This document shows positions 1-11,690 of a DNA stretch of 64,000 nucleotides, in pieces (the stretch's first letter is position 1; every line of letters begins with the position of its first letter). The notes under the pieces are model-generated. The model was not told the DNA's origin, ran no database searches, and saw only the letters and a program-made list of their open reading frames with translations. Origin of the DNA: Simplicispira sedimenti (GTDB taxonomy: Bacteria; Pseudomonadota; Gammaproteobacteria; Burkholderiales; Burkholderiaceae_C); contig NZ_JAKVIJ010000015.1 of NCBI RefSeq assembly GCF_022760965.1, forward strand, positions 1 through 64,000. Direction: 5' to 3'. The translations under genes and the position numbers were made by a program.

Positions 1-14
1 TGCTTGTCACTCAT
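1..14 (-). CDS. start of an unidentified gene, cut by the window edge
   Basis: An ATG on the minus strand at position 14 opens a frame reading M-S-D-K before the window ends. A good ribosome binding site (AAGGAG, complement of 22-27) lies 7 bases upstream. Only four codons are visible, so no family can be named. It lies directly downstream of the broken transposase. The DNA between about 15 and 78 does not look like IS630, so the gene is either host sequence or the first gene of a second element inserted into the transposase. Confidence 0.3.
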
Positions 15-37
15 CTCTGAACTCCTTGTCGGTATTT

Positions 38-736
38 TCAACAAGGGTTAAGAACTCCACTTTCCAGGGGCAACCTCATCTGCCCCTTGTTGGTCACGGT
101 GGAGGTCACCGACAGGCCATGGCGCTTGTTGTTGACCCGCACCACCGGCGTCTGACCCTTGGGCGCGAAGCCTCTGCCGCGCACGTCGTCGCTGCGCAGC
201 CCGCTTTCGTCGCCCCAGTGAATCTCGGCCCCTTCAGCCTTCGCGCGCGCGGCGATGGCCGCGTAGTCCTCGTCGAGCCACTTCTTGAGCGCTGCGGGTG
301 ACTGCTCGTAGGCCTTCTTCATGGGCTTTTGCGGCGTGAAACCCCAGCGCGCCAGGTATTTGCCCATGGTGCGCACCTGCAGCCGCAGCCCGAAGCGCTG
401 TTCGATCAGCTCGGCCACTGCGGCGCGCGTCCACAGCGCATAGGGCATCTTGAGCTGATCAGGCGTCTTGTCGGCGATGAGCTTGCGCACCAGGGCTTCT
501 TGGCTGGCGTCAAGCAGCCGTTTCTCACCCACCTTGCGGCCGCCGATGGTGTCGTGCAAGGCCTTGTTGCCGAGTGCTTCATGGCGCTTGCAGATGTTGA
601 ACACGCCCGTGCGGCTCAGGCCAGTGAGCGCAGCGATCTCGTCGTATGTGTTGCCGACTTTGCGCAGTCGGATGACCTGTACTCGGCGTTCATGCCGCGC
701 CTCTCGGCTCAGCGATCTCATGTCAGTTGCTTGCAT
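38..736 (-). pseudogene. IS630-family transposase, 3'-truncated
   Basis: Transposase of the IS630/Tc1-mariner type, which cuts and pastes DNA at TA targets through a DDE catalytic triad. The product (232 residues) has an N-terminal helix-turn-helix (T-Y-D-E-I-A-A-L-T-G-L-S near residue 35), a winged-helix domain, and the start of the catalytic domain with the first Asp in HWGDESGLRSDD near residue 175. Family members are usually about 340 residues. Here similarity stops after TNKGQMR near position 78 and a short unrelated tail follows, so the second and third catalytic acids are missing and the protein should be inactive. The better start is probably the internal ATG at 721, because relatives begin M-R-S-L-S-R-E-A. 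Confidence 0.8.
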
Positions 737-901
737 GAATCCAAGTTGGGGGTGGTGCAGACAAATTCAAGTACGCAAGGGCCGGATCAATAGCGATCGC
801 GGTCGAGTGCCATCAAAGAATTGACCGACCTCTACCCGTGCTGGCCCGCACGCCTCCCAGTGTCTTCCATCATTCAGGGTGAACCGCCAGGGTCATGACA
901 G

Positions 902-2830
902 TTAGCGCCCACGCAAAAACAACCCGTCCAGCTCTTTCATCGTGAGCTGGCGCCAGGTGGGCCGGCCGTGGTTGCACTGGTCGCTGCGCTCGGTCACCTC
1001 CATCTGGCGCAGCAGGGCGTTCATTTCGTCCAACGTGAGCTTGCGGTGGGCGCGCACGGCGCCGTGGCAGGCCATGGTGGCGAGGATTTCGTTCTTGGCG
1101 CGCTGCACCACGGTGCTGGCGTCGTGCGCGGCCAGGTCGGCCAGCACGCTGCGCGCCAGCTCCACGGCGTTGCCGTGGGCGAGCTGGGTGGGCACGGCAC
1201 GCACGGCCAGGGTGCGCGGGGAGAAGGGCGAGACCTCCAGGCCCAGGTGCAGCAGGGTGTCGGCATGGGCCTCGGCCGTGGCTACCTCTTCGGGTGTGGC
1301 GGCGAAGGTGGCGGGGATCAGCAGCGGCTGGCTGGCGATGTGCTGGCCGGTGTCGGCCTGGGCCTTGAGCCGTTCATAGACGATGCGCTCGTGCGCAGCG
1401 TGCATGTCCACCAGCACCATGCCGTGGGCGTTCTCGGCAAGGATGTACACGCCGTGCAATTGCGCCAGCGCGCGGCCCAGGGGCCAGGGTTGCTCGGCGG
1501 CGGGGGCGCTGGGCAAGGGGGTTTCAGAGACCACGGCCGACGCTTCGGCTGGCTCGGGCGTGGCCAGGGCCGCTGCCGCCGGCATCCAGTGTGCCGGTTC
1601 CAGGGCCGGGCTGGCGCTGGCGGGGCCGGGCATGCCCCACAGCGCGCCCAGGTCGGACACGCGGTGGCCTGGGCGCTCATCAAATTTCATAGCTGCCTGC
1701 GCTTGCAACATGGGCGTTGCAGGCACTTTTTGCTCTAAAAATGGGGCCGTGGAAGGCTGGGCTGGAGGCTCGGCCGCCGCCAGCGCCGTGGCGCGCGGCA
1801 CGGCCAGGGCGTTTTCCACCGCGTGGCGCACGGCCTGGTGCACCTCGCGGCTGTCGCGGAAGCGCACCTCGATCTTGGTGGGGTGCACGTTCACGTCCAC
1901 GCGCGCCGGGTCGATCTCGATGTAGAGCGCGTACACCGGCTGGCGCTGGCCATGCAGCACGTCCTCGTAGGCGCTGCGCGCGGCGTGCGTGACCACCTTG
2001 TCGCGCACGAAGCGGCCGTTGACGTAGCAGTACTGCTGGTCCGCGCGCGAGCGTGCGGCGTCGGGCAGGCCCGCGCGGCCGGTCACGGTGATGGCGCCTT
2101 CGGTGTGCTGCACGGGCAGTGACTGGGCCACGAAGTCCTCGCCCAGCACGTCGGCCAGGCGGCGGGCCAGGGCGTCCTGCACATCCCCCTGGCCGGGCAG
2201 GAAGGTGGCGCGCCACTGCTCCACCAGCTTGCCCTCGTGCCAGATGGCGAAGCCCACATCGGGCCGCGCCAGGGCGTGGCGGCGCACGGCCTCCACGCAG
2301 TGGGCCAGCTCGGTGGCGTCGGTCTTGAGGAACTTGCGCCGCGCCGGGGTGCTGAAGAACAGCTCCTTCACCTCCACGGTGGTGCCGCTGCTGCGCGCCA
2401 CAGGACGCAGTTCGCCGCTGCGCGCGTCCAGCAGATAGGCGTGGGGCTGGTCGGCAGGGCGCGAGAGCAGGGCGGTTTCGGACACCGATGCAATGGCTGC
2501 CAGCGCCTCGCCCCGAAAGCCCATGGTGGCCACGGTCTCCAGGTCGTGCAGGTTGGTGATCTTGCTGGTGGCGTGGCGGCGCAGGGCGACCGGCAGCTCG
2601 GCCTGGGGGATGCCGCAGCCGTCGTCTTCCACGGCGATCAGGCGCACGCCGCCTGCGAGCAGGCGCACGGTGATCTGGCTGGCGCCGGAATCGAGCGCGT
2701 TGTCCACCAGTTCGCGCACCACCGAGGCGGGGCGCTCCACCACTTCGCCGGCAGCGATCTGGCTGATGAGTTCGTCGGGCAGGTCGCGGATGGGGCGACG
2801 CGCCGGAGGGTTTGCAGGGGTTTGGGTCAC
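902..2830 (-). CDS. mutL: DNA mismatch repair protein MutL
   Basis: Mismatch-repair ATPase that couples MutS recognition to strand incision. I place the start at the GTG at 2830 (642 residues); an ORF reaching further upstream would run into the promoter of the divergent dedA. The N-terminal GHKL ATPase motifs are clear: ELVDN near residue 40, DDGCGI near 70 and GFRGEAL near 104. The C-terminal dimerisation domain carries DMHAAHE followed by E four residues later, A-C-H-x-A-V-R-A, and CNHGRPT. These resemble the metal-binding endonuclease motifs of MutL proteins from bacteria lacking MutH, so this MutL probably nicks DNA itself. The linker contains an in-frame copy of repeat R1. Activity is inferred from motifs. 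Confidence 0.95.
   Translation of the reverse strand: MTQTPANPPARRPIRDLPDELISQIAAGEVVERPASVVRELVDNALDSGASQITVRLLAGGVRLIAVEDDGCGIPQAELPVALRRHATSKITNLHDLETVATMGFRGEALAAIASVSETALLSRPADQPHAYLLDARSGELRPVARSSGTTVEVKELFFSTPARRKFLKTDATELAHCVEAVRRHALARPDVGFAIWHEGKLVEQWRATFLPGQGDVQDALARRLADVLGEDFVAQSLPVQHTEGAITVTGRAGLPDAARSRADQQYCYVNGRFVRDKVVTHAARSAYEDVLHGQRQPVYALYIEIDPARVDVNVHPTKIEVRFRDSREVHQAVRHAVENALAVPRATALAAAEPPAQPSTAPFLEQKVPATPMLQAQAAMKFDERPGHRVSDLGALWGMPGPASASPALEPAHWMPAAAALATPEPAEASAVVSETPLPSAPAAEQPWPLGRALAQLHGVYILAENAHGMVLVDMHAAHERIVYERLKAQADTGQHIASQPLLIPATFAATPEEVATAEAHADTLLHLGLEVSPFSPRTLAVRAVPTQLAHGNAVELARSVLADLAAHDASTVVQRAKNEILATMACHGAVRAHRKLTLDEMNALLRQMEVTERSDQCNHGRPTWRQLTMKELDGLFLRGR
1678..1741. 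repeat. R1 dispersed repeat, in frame inside mutL
   Basis: This A+T-rich patch in a G+C-rich gene matches the R1 family: ATAGCT, four bases, GCGC, a spacer, an inverted GC-rich arm, GGC and a T-rich end. On the mutL coding strand it encodes roughly V-P-A-T-P-M-L-Q-A-Q-A-A-M-K-F. It falls in the poorly conserved linker between the ATPase and C-terminal domains, where an insertion would be tolerated. Confidence 0.6.
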
Positions 2831-2888
2831 CCGCCGGATTCTAGGGGCCGTGGCTGGGGATAATGCGCCCCAATCCTCTGAGAGCCCC

Positions 2889-3542
2889 ATGGAAATCATT
2901 GCCTTCCTGATCGACTTCATCCTGCATGTGGACAAACACCTCGAAGCCTTCGTGGCCGCCTATGGCGTGTGGGTGTATGCGCTGCTGTTCATCATCGTGT
3001 TCGTGGAAACGGGTGTGGTCGTCATGCCCTTCCTGCCGGGGGATTCGCTGCTGTTCATCGTGGGGGCGCTGTGCGGCGCGGGGCTTATGGACTACGGGCT
3101 GGCCGTCACCGTGCTGTTGGTGGCCGCCGTTCTGGGGGACCAGTGCAACTACTCGATCGGCCGCTACTTCGGGCCCAAGGTTTTTGGCTGGGAGAGCTCG
3201 CGCTGGTTCAACCGCCGCGCCTTCGACCAGGCGCATGACTTTTACGAGCGCTACGGCGGCATCACCATCGTGCTGGCGCGTTTCATGCCGTTCATCCGCA
3301 CCTTTGCGCCCTTTGTGGCGGGTGTGGCTGCCATGGGGCGCAGCAAATTCACGGCCTACAACGTGGGGGGCGCGCTGCTGTGGGTGCTGGGCATCTGCAC
3401 GGCCGGTTACTTCTTCGGCAACCTGCCGTGGGTGCGCGAACACCTGGACAAGATCATCTGGGCGCTGATCATCGTGCCAGGCCTGATCGCCATTTTTGGC
3501 GCCTGGCGCGCGGGGCGGCAGGGCAAGGTGGCAGCGGGTTGA
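2889..3542 (+). CDS. DedA-family membrane protein
   Basis: Integral membrane protein of the DedA/SNARE-associated (PF09335) family. Its members include phospholipid and undecaprenyl-phosphate flippases linked to proton-motive-force homeostasis. The 217-residue product has the family signatures: FVETGVVVMPFLPGDSLLF in an early re-entrant segment, then G-D-Q-C-N-Y-S-I-G-R-Y-F-G, and a conserved block with F-x-R-F-x-P-x-x-R-T-F-A-P near residue 135. The ATG at 2889 follows a GATAAT-like -10 box at 2859-2864, although no convincing -35 box is visible. It is divergent from mutL with only 58 bases between the starts. Substrate cannot be deduced. Confidence 0.9.
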   Translation: MEIIAFLIDFILHVDKHLEAFVAAYGVWVYALLFIIVFVETGVVVMPFLPGDSLLFIVGALCGAGLMDYGLAVTVLLVAAVLGDQCNYSIGRYFGPKVFGWESSRWFNRRAFDQAHDFYERYGGITIVLARFMPFIRTFAPFVAGVAAMGRSKFTAYNVGGALLWVLGICTAGYFFGNLPWVREHLDKIIWALIIVPGLIAIFGAWRAGRQGKVAAG

Positions 3543-3581
3543 AGCCGCTGTGGCGCCAGCGCGCAGCACCCGCGCCGTGGC

Positions 3582-4424
3582 TCACTGCTTGACCAGTTCC
3601 ACCCGCCGGTTCTTGGCGCGGCCTGCGTCGGAGTCATTGCTGGCCACGGGGGCCAGCGACGATACGCCATAGCCCTTGAGCCGGTCGGCCGCAATGCCGT
3701 AGCGTGCCACCAGGGCCTGCACCACGGCTTCGCCGCGCGCCATGGAGAGCTTCATGTTGCTGTCCATGCCGCCCACGTTGTCGGTGTGGCCCACCACGTT
3801 GAGCTTGAGCGTGGGGTCGGCCTTGAGCATCTTGGCGATTTCCACCAGGGCGGCGTCGGATTCGGGCTTGACGATGGCCTTGCCGGTGTCGAAGTAAATG
3901 CCGTACACCGTGGCGTGGCCGGTGGTCTTGATGTCGTTGCCCAGCACCAGCGCGGTGGTGCGCACTTCCTGGGCCATGCGCTGCTTCTCGATCAGGTTCA
4001 CGTGGTACATGCCGTTGTTGGCGCCGGACACTTCGGCCCAGATATCGGCGTCCTTGTGCGGAATGTGCACCACGGCGTACTGCGTGCCGCCGTCTTCGAA
4101 CTCGTACACCGCCTTGCCGCCCAGGGCCTTGGCGGCGTTGACGTAGTTGCGTGTAATTTGCAGGCCGCTGGGCTGGGTGATGCCGCTGTTGGCGTAGTAG
4201 ATGACCTTGAAGTAGCGGCCTTCCACCGTTTCGGTCTTGCCTTGGGCGATGGGGAAGTCATGCTTGCCAAAGGCCAGCTCGTCGTAGCGGTTGATGTGAA
4301 ACCCCTGCATGCGGGTGAAGACCGAGGGGTCCTTGCTGCCCTTGGCGTCGGGCTCGGCGCGGGCGGCGGTGCACAGCAGGGCAAGGGTCAGCAGGGGCAG
4401 CAGCAGGCGCAGAAAGGCTTTCAT
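3582..4424 (-). CDS. OmpA-family peptidoglycan-binding protein
   Basis: Exported protein of 280 residues with a cleavable signal peptide (MKAFLRLLLPLLTLALLCTA, cleavage near A-R-A). The first two thirds (residues about 30-170) form a domain I do not recognise. The C-terminal third (about 170-280) is an OmpA/MotB-type domain with the hallmark sequence NVVGHTDNVG and a later N-R-R-V-E-L end, which binds diaminopimelate in peptidoglycan. No outer-membrane beta-barrel is evident, so it probably sits in the periplasm or is lightly anchored. It lies just downstream of amiC on the same strand, 32 bases away, and may be co-transcribed. Function beyond wall binding is unknown. Confidence 0.8.
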   Translation of the reverse strand: MKAFLRLLLPLLTLALLCTAARAEPDAKGSKDPSVFTRMQGFHINRYDELAFGKHDFPIAQGKTETVEGRYFKVIYYANSGITQPSGLQITRNYVNAAKALGGKAVYEFEDGGTQYAVVHIPHKDADIWAEVSGANNGMYHVNLIEKQRMAQEVRTTALVLGNDIKTTGHATVYGIYFDTGKAIVKPESDAALVEIAKMLKADPTLKLNVVGHTDNVGGMDSNMKLSMARGEAVVQALVARYGIAADRLKGYGVSSLAPVASNDSDAGRAKNRRVELVKQ

Positions 4425-4456
4425 GGGAGGTTTTCCTGTGGGGCGGGAGGATGAAT

Positions 4457-5881
4457 TTACACCGTGCGGCTGCGTGCCAGCGGTGGGTTCTTGGCAAAGT
4501 AGCGCACGATGCCGCGCATCAGCGCGTCGGCCAGTTGCTCCTGGTAGGCGCTGGTGCGCAGCTTGGCTTCTTCCTGCGGGTTGCTGATGAAGGCGGTTTC
4601 CACCAGAACGCTGGGAATGTCGGGCGCCTTGAGCACGGCAAAGCCGGCCTGTTCCACGCGCGGCTTGTGCAGCTTGCCGACGTTGCCGATTTCGCCCAGC
4701 AGCGCGCCGCCCAGTTGCAGGCTGTCCTTGATTTGTGCCGTGGTGCTCATGTCCAGCAGGGCGCGTTGCACCTCGCGGTCCTTGGCGCGCACGTTGAGGC
4801 CACCCACCAGGTCGGCCTGGTTTTCCTTGTTGGCCAGCCAGCGGGCCGCTGAACTGGAGGCCGCGCCCTGGCTCAGTGCAAACACGCTGGCACCGCGTGC
4901 GTCGGGGTTGGTGAAGGCATCGGCGTGGATGCTCACGAACAGGTCGGCCTGCACGCGCCGGGCCTTCTGCACGCGGGTGGCCAGGGGCACGAAATAGTCG
5001 CCGTCGCGTGTGAGGTAGGCCCGCATGGGGTTGCCGCCCACGGTGGTGGCGTTGATGCGCTCGCGCAGCATGTGGGCCACCTTCAGCACCACGTCCTTCT
5101 CGCGCGTGCCGCTGGGGCCCACGGCGCCGGGGTCTTCACCGCCGTGGCCGGGGTCCAGGGCAATGATGATGAGGCGATCGGTATGGGGTGTGGGCCGGGG
5201 GGTGATGGGGGGCGGTGCCGCCGGTGCGCTGGCGATGGCGGGGGCCTGGGGCTTGCGCTCGGTTTCGGTGCGGGCGATCAGCTCCCCCAGCGGGTCGGGC
5301 AGCTCGGTGGCGGAGGGTAGGGCCAGGGCGTGCCCGGTGGGGGACGAGGCTTTGGGTGGTGGGGTGTCTGCGCCCATGTCGCGCAGGCGCTCGGCAATCA
5401 GCGCTTCGAGCGGATCGATGGCTTTTTCAGGGTAGAGATCGAAGACCAGCCGGTGGCCATAGGCGGCCACGGGGTCAAGCGAAAACACCTGCGGCTGCGC
5501 GGCCTGCTTCAGATCCACCACCAGGCGCACCACGTTGGGGGTGTTCTGGCCCACGCGGATGCCCGCGATGTTGGGGTCGTCGGGCCGCACCTTGGCCACC
5601 AGTTCGCGCAGTTCGGGGCTCAGGTCAATGCCTTCGATGTCCACCGCCAGGCGCGGCGGGTCGCTCACAAAGTGCTTGCGCACGCGCAGCGGCTGGTCCG
5701 ATTCGAGCGTGACGCGCGAGTACTCTGGCGCAGGCCACACACGCACGGCCACGATGGTGGCGCCGCGTGCAATGTGCTGCGTGCCCAGCAACAGCACCAG
5801 GGTGCCCGCCCGCAGCAGCGCACGCCGCGTGGGGGCAGCGGCGGTTTGCGTGGCATGGCGGTGGTGCAGCGCAGGCGTCAT
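4457..5881 (-). CDS. amiC: N-acetylmuramoyl-L-alanine amidase AmiC
   Basis: Periplasmic zinc amidase that cleaves the peptide from MurNAc during daughter-cell separation. The 474-residue product starts with a Tat-like signal (T-R-R-A-L-L-R-A-G, then a hydrophobic stretch ending near residue 40), as in E. coli AmiC. Next comes an AMIN domain (about 45-150), which binds peptidoglycan at the septum, a Pro-rich linker, and the Amidase_3 domain (about 235-465) with the metal-site motifs ALDPGHGGEDPGA and FVSIHADAF. The start overlaps the tsaE stop by four bases (ATGA), so translation is likely coupled. Confidence 0.93.
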   Translation of the reverse strand: MTPALHHRHATQTAAAPTRRALLRAGTLVLLLGTQHIARGATIVAVRVWPAPEYSRVTLESDQPLRVRKHFVSDPPRLAVDIEGIDLSPELRELVAKVRPDDPNIAGIRVGQNTPNVVRLVVDLKQAAQPQVFSLDPVAAYGHRLVFDLYPEKAIDPLEALIAERLRDMGADTPPPKASSPTGHALALPSATELPDPLGELIARTETERKPQAPAIASAPAAPPPITPRPTPHTDRLIIIALDPGHGGEDPGAVGPSGTREKDVVLKVAHMLRERINATTVGGNPMRAYLTRDGDYFVPLATRVQKARRVQADLFVSIHADAFTNPDARGASVFALSQGAASSSAARWLANKENQADLVGGLNVRAKDREVQRALLDMSTTAQIKDSLQLGGALLGEIGNVGKLHKPRVEQAGFAVLKAPDIPSVLVETAFISNPQEEAKLRTSAYQEQLADALMRGIVRYFAKNPPLARSRTV

Positions 5882-6372
5882 GGGTGCAATCCTTGCAGCA
5901 GTTGCTGGCCCAGGGGCGTGTGCGCGTGCAGGGTCACGCGCCGCGCCTCTTCGTCCAGTGCTTCAATGAAGATAGCAACATCCGCAGCAGGGATGAGCGC
6001 TGCGGCCTTTTCTGGCCATTCTGCCAGCTTGAGGCCGGGGCTGGCAAACACGTCGCGAAAACCGGCGTCTTCCCACTCGCGCGGGTCGTTGAAGCGGTAG
6101 AAGTCGAAGTGCCAAATATTCAGGCCGGGCGCTTCGTGCGGCTCGACCACGGCGTAGGTCGGGCTCTTGATGCGGCCCTGCACGCCCAGCGCGCGCAGCA
6201 GGTGGCGTACCAGCGTGGTCTTGCCCGCGCCCAGGTCGCCGTGCAGGGTGAGGAAGGCGTTGGCCAGCAGCGGCTGCGCGGCCAACTGGCCCGCGAACGC
6301 AGCCGTATCGTCCTCACTGTGCCAGGTGGCTTGTTGCGTCGCCAGCGCGGGGGGGCTTTCTACAATCGGGCG

Positions 6373-6393
<21 letters not shown>
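5878..6393 (-). CDS. tsaE: tRNA threonylcarbamoyladenosine biosynthesis ATPase TsaE
   Basis: ATPase partner of TsaB/TsaD in making t6A at position 37 of ANN-decoding tRNAs. The Walker A motif GDLGAGKTTL and the block IKSPTYAVVEPHE are diagnostic, and the core ends in the family's W-H-F-D-F-Y-R element. There is no ATG in a sensible place. I choose the TTG at 6393, which follows a GAGG at a spacing of about six bases and gives 171 residues; family members are about 150-170. This makes the gene overlap the start of the divergent queG by about 20 bases. The stop overlaps the amiC start (ATGA). Confidence 0.85.
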
Positions 6394-7473
<1,080 letters not shown>

Positions 7474-7528
7474 AAATGGCTTAAAGCGCTTTATCTATAA
7501 GCGCTGCAAGCTATCAAAAATATAGCAA
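7474..7528. repeat. R1 dispersed repeat filling the queG/esterase gap
   Basis: This copy contains AAGCGC, a spacer, AAGCGCT, then AGCTATCAAAAATATAGC, the best-conserved part of R1. It starts one base after the queG stop and ends one base before the stop of the convergent esterase gene, so it makes up essentially the whole intergenic space. Its inverted arms could act as a weak terminator for both genes. Confidence 0.75.
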
Positions 7529-7529
7529 A

Positions 7530-8177
7530 TCAGTGGACGAGAAAGCCGCTGTCCCGCAGCGTATTCACCAGACCCTGCGCAAATTCTGCGTAGCCTGCCG
7601 CATTGGCATGGATCTGGTCGGACCGCAGGCGGGCATCGGCCAGCACGGCAGACCAGCCTTTGCGGTGCAGCGGAATCTTCAGTTCGTCGGCGATGTCTGC
7701 ATACAGTGCGTGGTCGCTCAGTCGGCCTGCGGCGGCCAGCAAGGACAGCTCGGGCACGGCCACCAGCAGCACCTGGGCCCCACTGGCGCGGACCAGCTCG
7801 CAGATCTGGCGCACCTGTGCGCGGGTGGTGCTGGCGCCCTGGCGGCGCAGAAAATCGTTGCCGCCGATGCTGACGATGACCAGCGCCGGCTGGTGCTGTT
7901 GCAGCAGACCGGGCAATCGCGCCAGTGCCTGTGTGGAGGTGTCGCCCGGTACGCCAGCATTCACCACCTTCCAGCCGGTCAGGCGCTGCAGCACGGCCGG
8001 GTAGGCCGTGTCGGCAGATGCGCCCACGCCCGAGGTCAGCGAGTCGCCCAGCGCCAGCACCGTGGCATCGCGCGGCACGGCCTGTGCGCGCGGTGCCTTG
8101 CGGCCGCAGCCCGCCAGCGGCAGGAACGAAAGCAGCACCAGGCCGCCGCAGACCCGGCGTCGGCCCGGCGACACCAT
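7530..8177 (-). CDS. GDSL-type arylesterase / lysophospholipase (TesA-like lipoprotein)
   Basis: SGNH-fold esterase related to TesA (thioesterase I / lysophospholipase L1). All family blocks are present: ALGDSLTSG (catalytic Ser near residue 46), GVPGDTS, GGND, and the C-terminal DQIHAN carrying the catalytic Asp and His. The N-terminus is a lipoprotein signal with a lipobox L-A-G-C near residue 24, so it is probably membrane-anchored in the periplasm. I use the ATG at 8177 (215 residues). A GTG at 8201 that overlaps the permease stop as GTGA is an equally good start and would suggest translational coupling. Natural substrate unknown. Confidence 0.85.
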   Translation of the reverse strand: MVSPGRRRVCGGLVLLSFLPLAGCGRKAPRAQAVPRDATVLALGDSLTSGVGASADTAYPAVLQRLTGWKVVNAGVPGDTSTQALARLPGLLQQHQPALVIVSIGGNDFLRRQGASTTRAQVRQICELVRASGAQVLLVAVPELSLLAAAGRLSDHALYADIADELKIPLHRKGWSAVLADARLRSDQIHANAAGYAEFAQGLVNTLRDSGFLVH

Positions 8178-8197
8178 TGCTGGCCGTGCGGCATGGC

Positions 8198-9103
8198 TCA
8201 CCGCAGCACCCCCAGCGCCAGCGGCAGGCTCGCCAGTCCCAGCAGGGTGGACAGCGTGACCAGGCCCGCCACATACGGCCCGTTGTAGCCCATGCGTGCG
8301 GCCAGCACGTAGCAACTCGACGCGGTGGGCAGGGCCGAGAAGGCCAGCAGTACGGCAGTCTGCGTGGTATCCAGCCCCAGCACGCGCGCCAGTGTCCAGG
8401 CCAGCAAGGGCAGCAGCAGGTGGCGAATGCCCAGCACCGCAGCCGACAGCACGCGCGCCTGCTGCAACTGGCCCAGTTGCATACCCGCCCCGGCGGCCAT
8501 CAGGCCCAGCACCAGCGAGGCCGCGCCCACGCGCTGCACGGTGGGCTCCATCCAGTCGGGAATCCGCACCCCCAGCAGGTTGCAGGCCAGGCCGGCCACA
8601 GTGGCCAGGATCAGGGGGTTGCGCAGCAGTTCGCGCACAAAATGGTGCTCGCCTTGGCGCGCCATGGGCCACACGGCAGCCACGTTGAGCAGCGGCACGC
8701 ACACGCCGATGAGCACGGCAATCATCTGCAACCCCTGGCTGCCCGCCACACGCTCGGCCAGCGCCAGGCCAATGAAGGAGTTGAAGCGAAAGGCCACCTG
8801 CGCAGCCGCTGCGTGCTCGCGCGCTCCCAGGTGCGTGCGCAGGCCAGGCAGGCGGGGCAGGGCGTAGGCCAGGGCAATGCCGCCCAGGCTTAACAACAGC
8901 CCGGCGGCCATCAGGCCCGAGGCCTCGCCCAGGTGGATGGGGCTTTTGACGATGGACTGGAACAGCAGCACTGGGAAGAGCAGGAAGTACACCAGGCTCT
9001 CCACCGGCTGCCACACCGAGCGGTTGAGCGCCGTGTAGCGGCAGATGAGGTAACCGGCAAGGATGATGCTGAAGTCCGGCAGCAGCAGTTGGGCGTAGTT
9101 CAA
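8198..9103 (-). CDS. AEC-family (auxin efflux carrier-like) permease
   Basis: Polytopic membrane protein of 301 residues with about ten hydrophobic segments in the two-repeat layout of the AEC family. Bacterial members export or import malate, malonate and similar organic anions. N-terminal Y-A-Q-L-L-L-P-D-F and the central charged loop containing F-R-F-N-S-F-I-G fit the family. It lies immediately upstream of the esterase (possible four-base overlap) and 18 bases downstream of the DUF1850 gene, so it could be the end of the TRAP operon transcript. No substrate can be assigned. Confidence 0.85.
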   Translation of the reverse strand: MNYAQLLLPDFSIILAGYLICRYTALNRSVWQPVESLVYFLLFPVLLFQSIVKSPIHLGEASGLMAAGLLLSLGGIALAYALPRLPGLRTHLGAREHAAAAQVAFRFNSFIGLALAERVAGSQGLQMIAVLIGVCVPLLNVAAVWPMARQGEHHFVRELLRNPLILATVAGLACNLLGVRIPDWMEPTVQRVGAASLVLGLMAAGAGMQLGQLQQARVLSAAVLGIRHLLLPLLAWTLARVLGLDTTQTAVLLAFSALPTASSCYVLAARMGYNGPYVAGLVTLSTLLGLASLPLALGVLR

Positions 9104-9121
9104 GGTGTGGGCAGAGAGTGG

Positions 9122-9532
9122 TCAGGGGGCCGCGCAGGCCCACAGGCGCGTGGTGTGGCCGTCGGATGTCAGCCAGTGCCCCAGGGCCTGGCAGGCGCCT
9201 TGCGGGCAGAGTTCGTAGTCGGCCGTGAACTCCGAGCGCGTCAGGGTCAGCTCGGTGTGTGTGGTCAGCGCAGGGCGGTAGTGGTACCAGCCGCCTTGCA
9301 GGCGTGCGCCGGGCGGCGGCTCCATGCCCGCGGCCGAGCCTTGCACGCGCGCGGCCACGGCCTGCAGTACGGGTGCCGCGCCGGGCGTGGGGGCGGGCAG
9401 CACGGTGTAGTCTTCCTCCCAGCGCACTTTTTCGATGGAGTGCGTCCAGGCCAGGGTGAACTGCGTGCCGGGCACGAACACGGGCGCTGCCGCAGATGCC
9501 GCAAGTGCAAGGCACAGGCCCAGGGCTGGCAT
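9122..9532 (-). CDS. DUF1850 protein associated with TRAP transporter
   Basis: Small exported protein (136 residues) starting at the ATG at 9532, with a short signal peptide (residues about 1-18). The sequence F-T-L-A-W-T-H-S-I-E-K-V-x-W-x-E is typical of DUF1850, which is found almost only next to TAXI-type TRAP transporters. It starts 8 bases after the TRAP permease stop, so it belongs to that operon. Function unknown; a role in periplasmic substrate handling is a guess from context. Confidence 0.75.
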   Translation of the reverse strand: MPALGLCLALAASAAAPVFVPGTQFTLAWTHSIEKVRWEEDYTVLPAPTPGAAPVLQAVAARVQGSAAGMEPPPGARLQGGWYHYRPALTTHTELTLTRSEFTADYELCPQGACQALGHWLTSDGHTTRLWACAAP

Positions 9533-9540
9533 GTGCTGCG

Positions 9541-11586
<2,046 letters not shown>

Positions 11587-11643
11587 CGGCGTCTCTTGAA
11601 GTCAAGACAAAGAACGGCTCTGACAGGGCCGTTTCCATGGGAG

Positions 11644-11671
11644 CCCCCCGGCACGGGGATGCGCCGGGGGG
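11644..11671 (-). other. strong intercistronic hairpin in the TRAP operon
   Basis: A perfect inverted repeat (CCCCCCGGC and GCCGGGGGG, nine base pairs with a ten-base loop) lies between the binding-protein stop and the permease start. No T-run follows on the minus strand, so it is not a classical terminator. Such hairpins often protect the upstream message from exonucleases or attenuate the downstream genes, giving more binding protein than permease. That role is inferred. Confidence 0.6.
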
Positions 11672-11690
11672 AGGGGCTCGCTGGGGTTGC

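Noticed and set aside
5960..5990. Possible R1 fragment inside tsaE (GATAGCAAC with short flanks)
   Set aside because: Only about ten bases match and the GC arms are absent; chance is more likely.
5767..6372. A longer queG beginning at 5767
   Set aside because: The extension lies opposite tsaE and does not resemble QueG; the ATG at 6373 gives the normal length.
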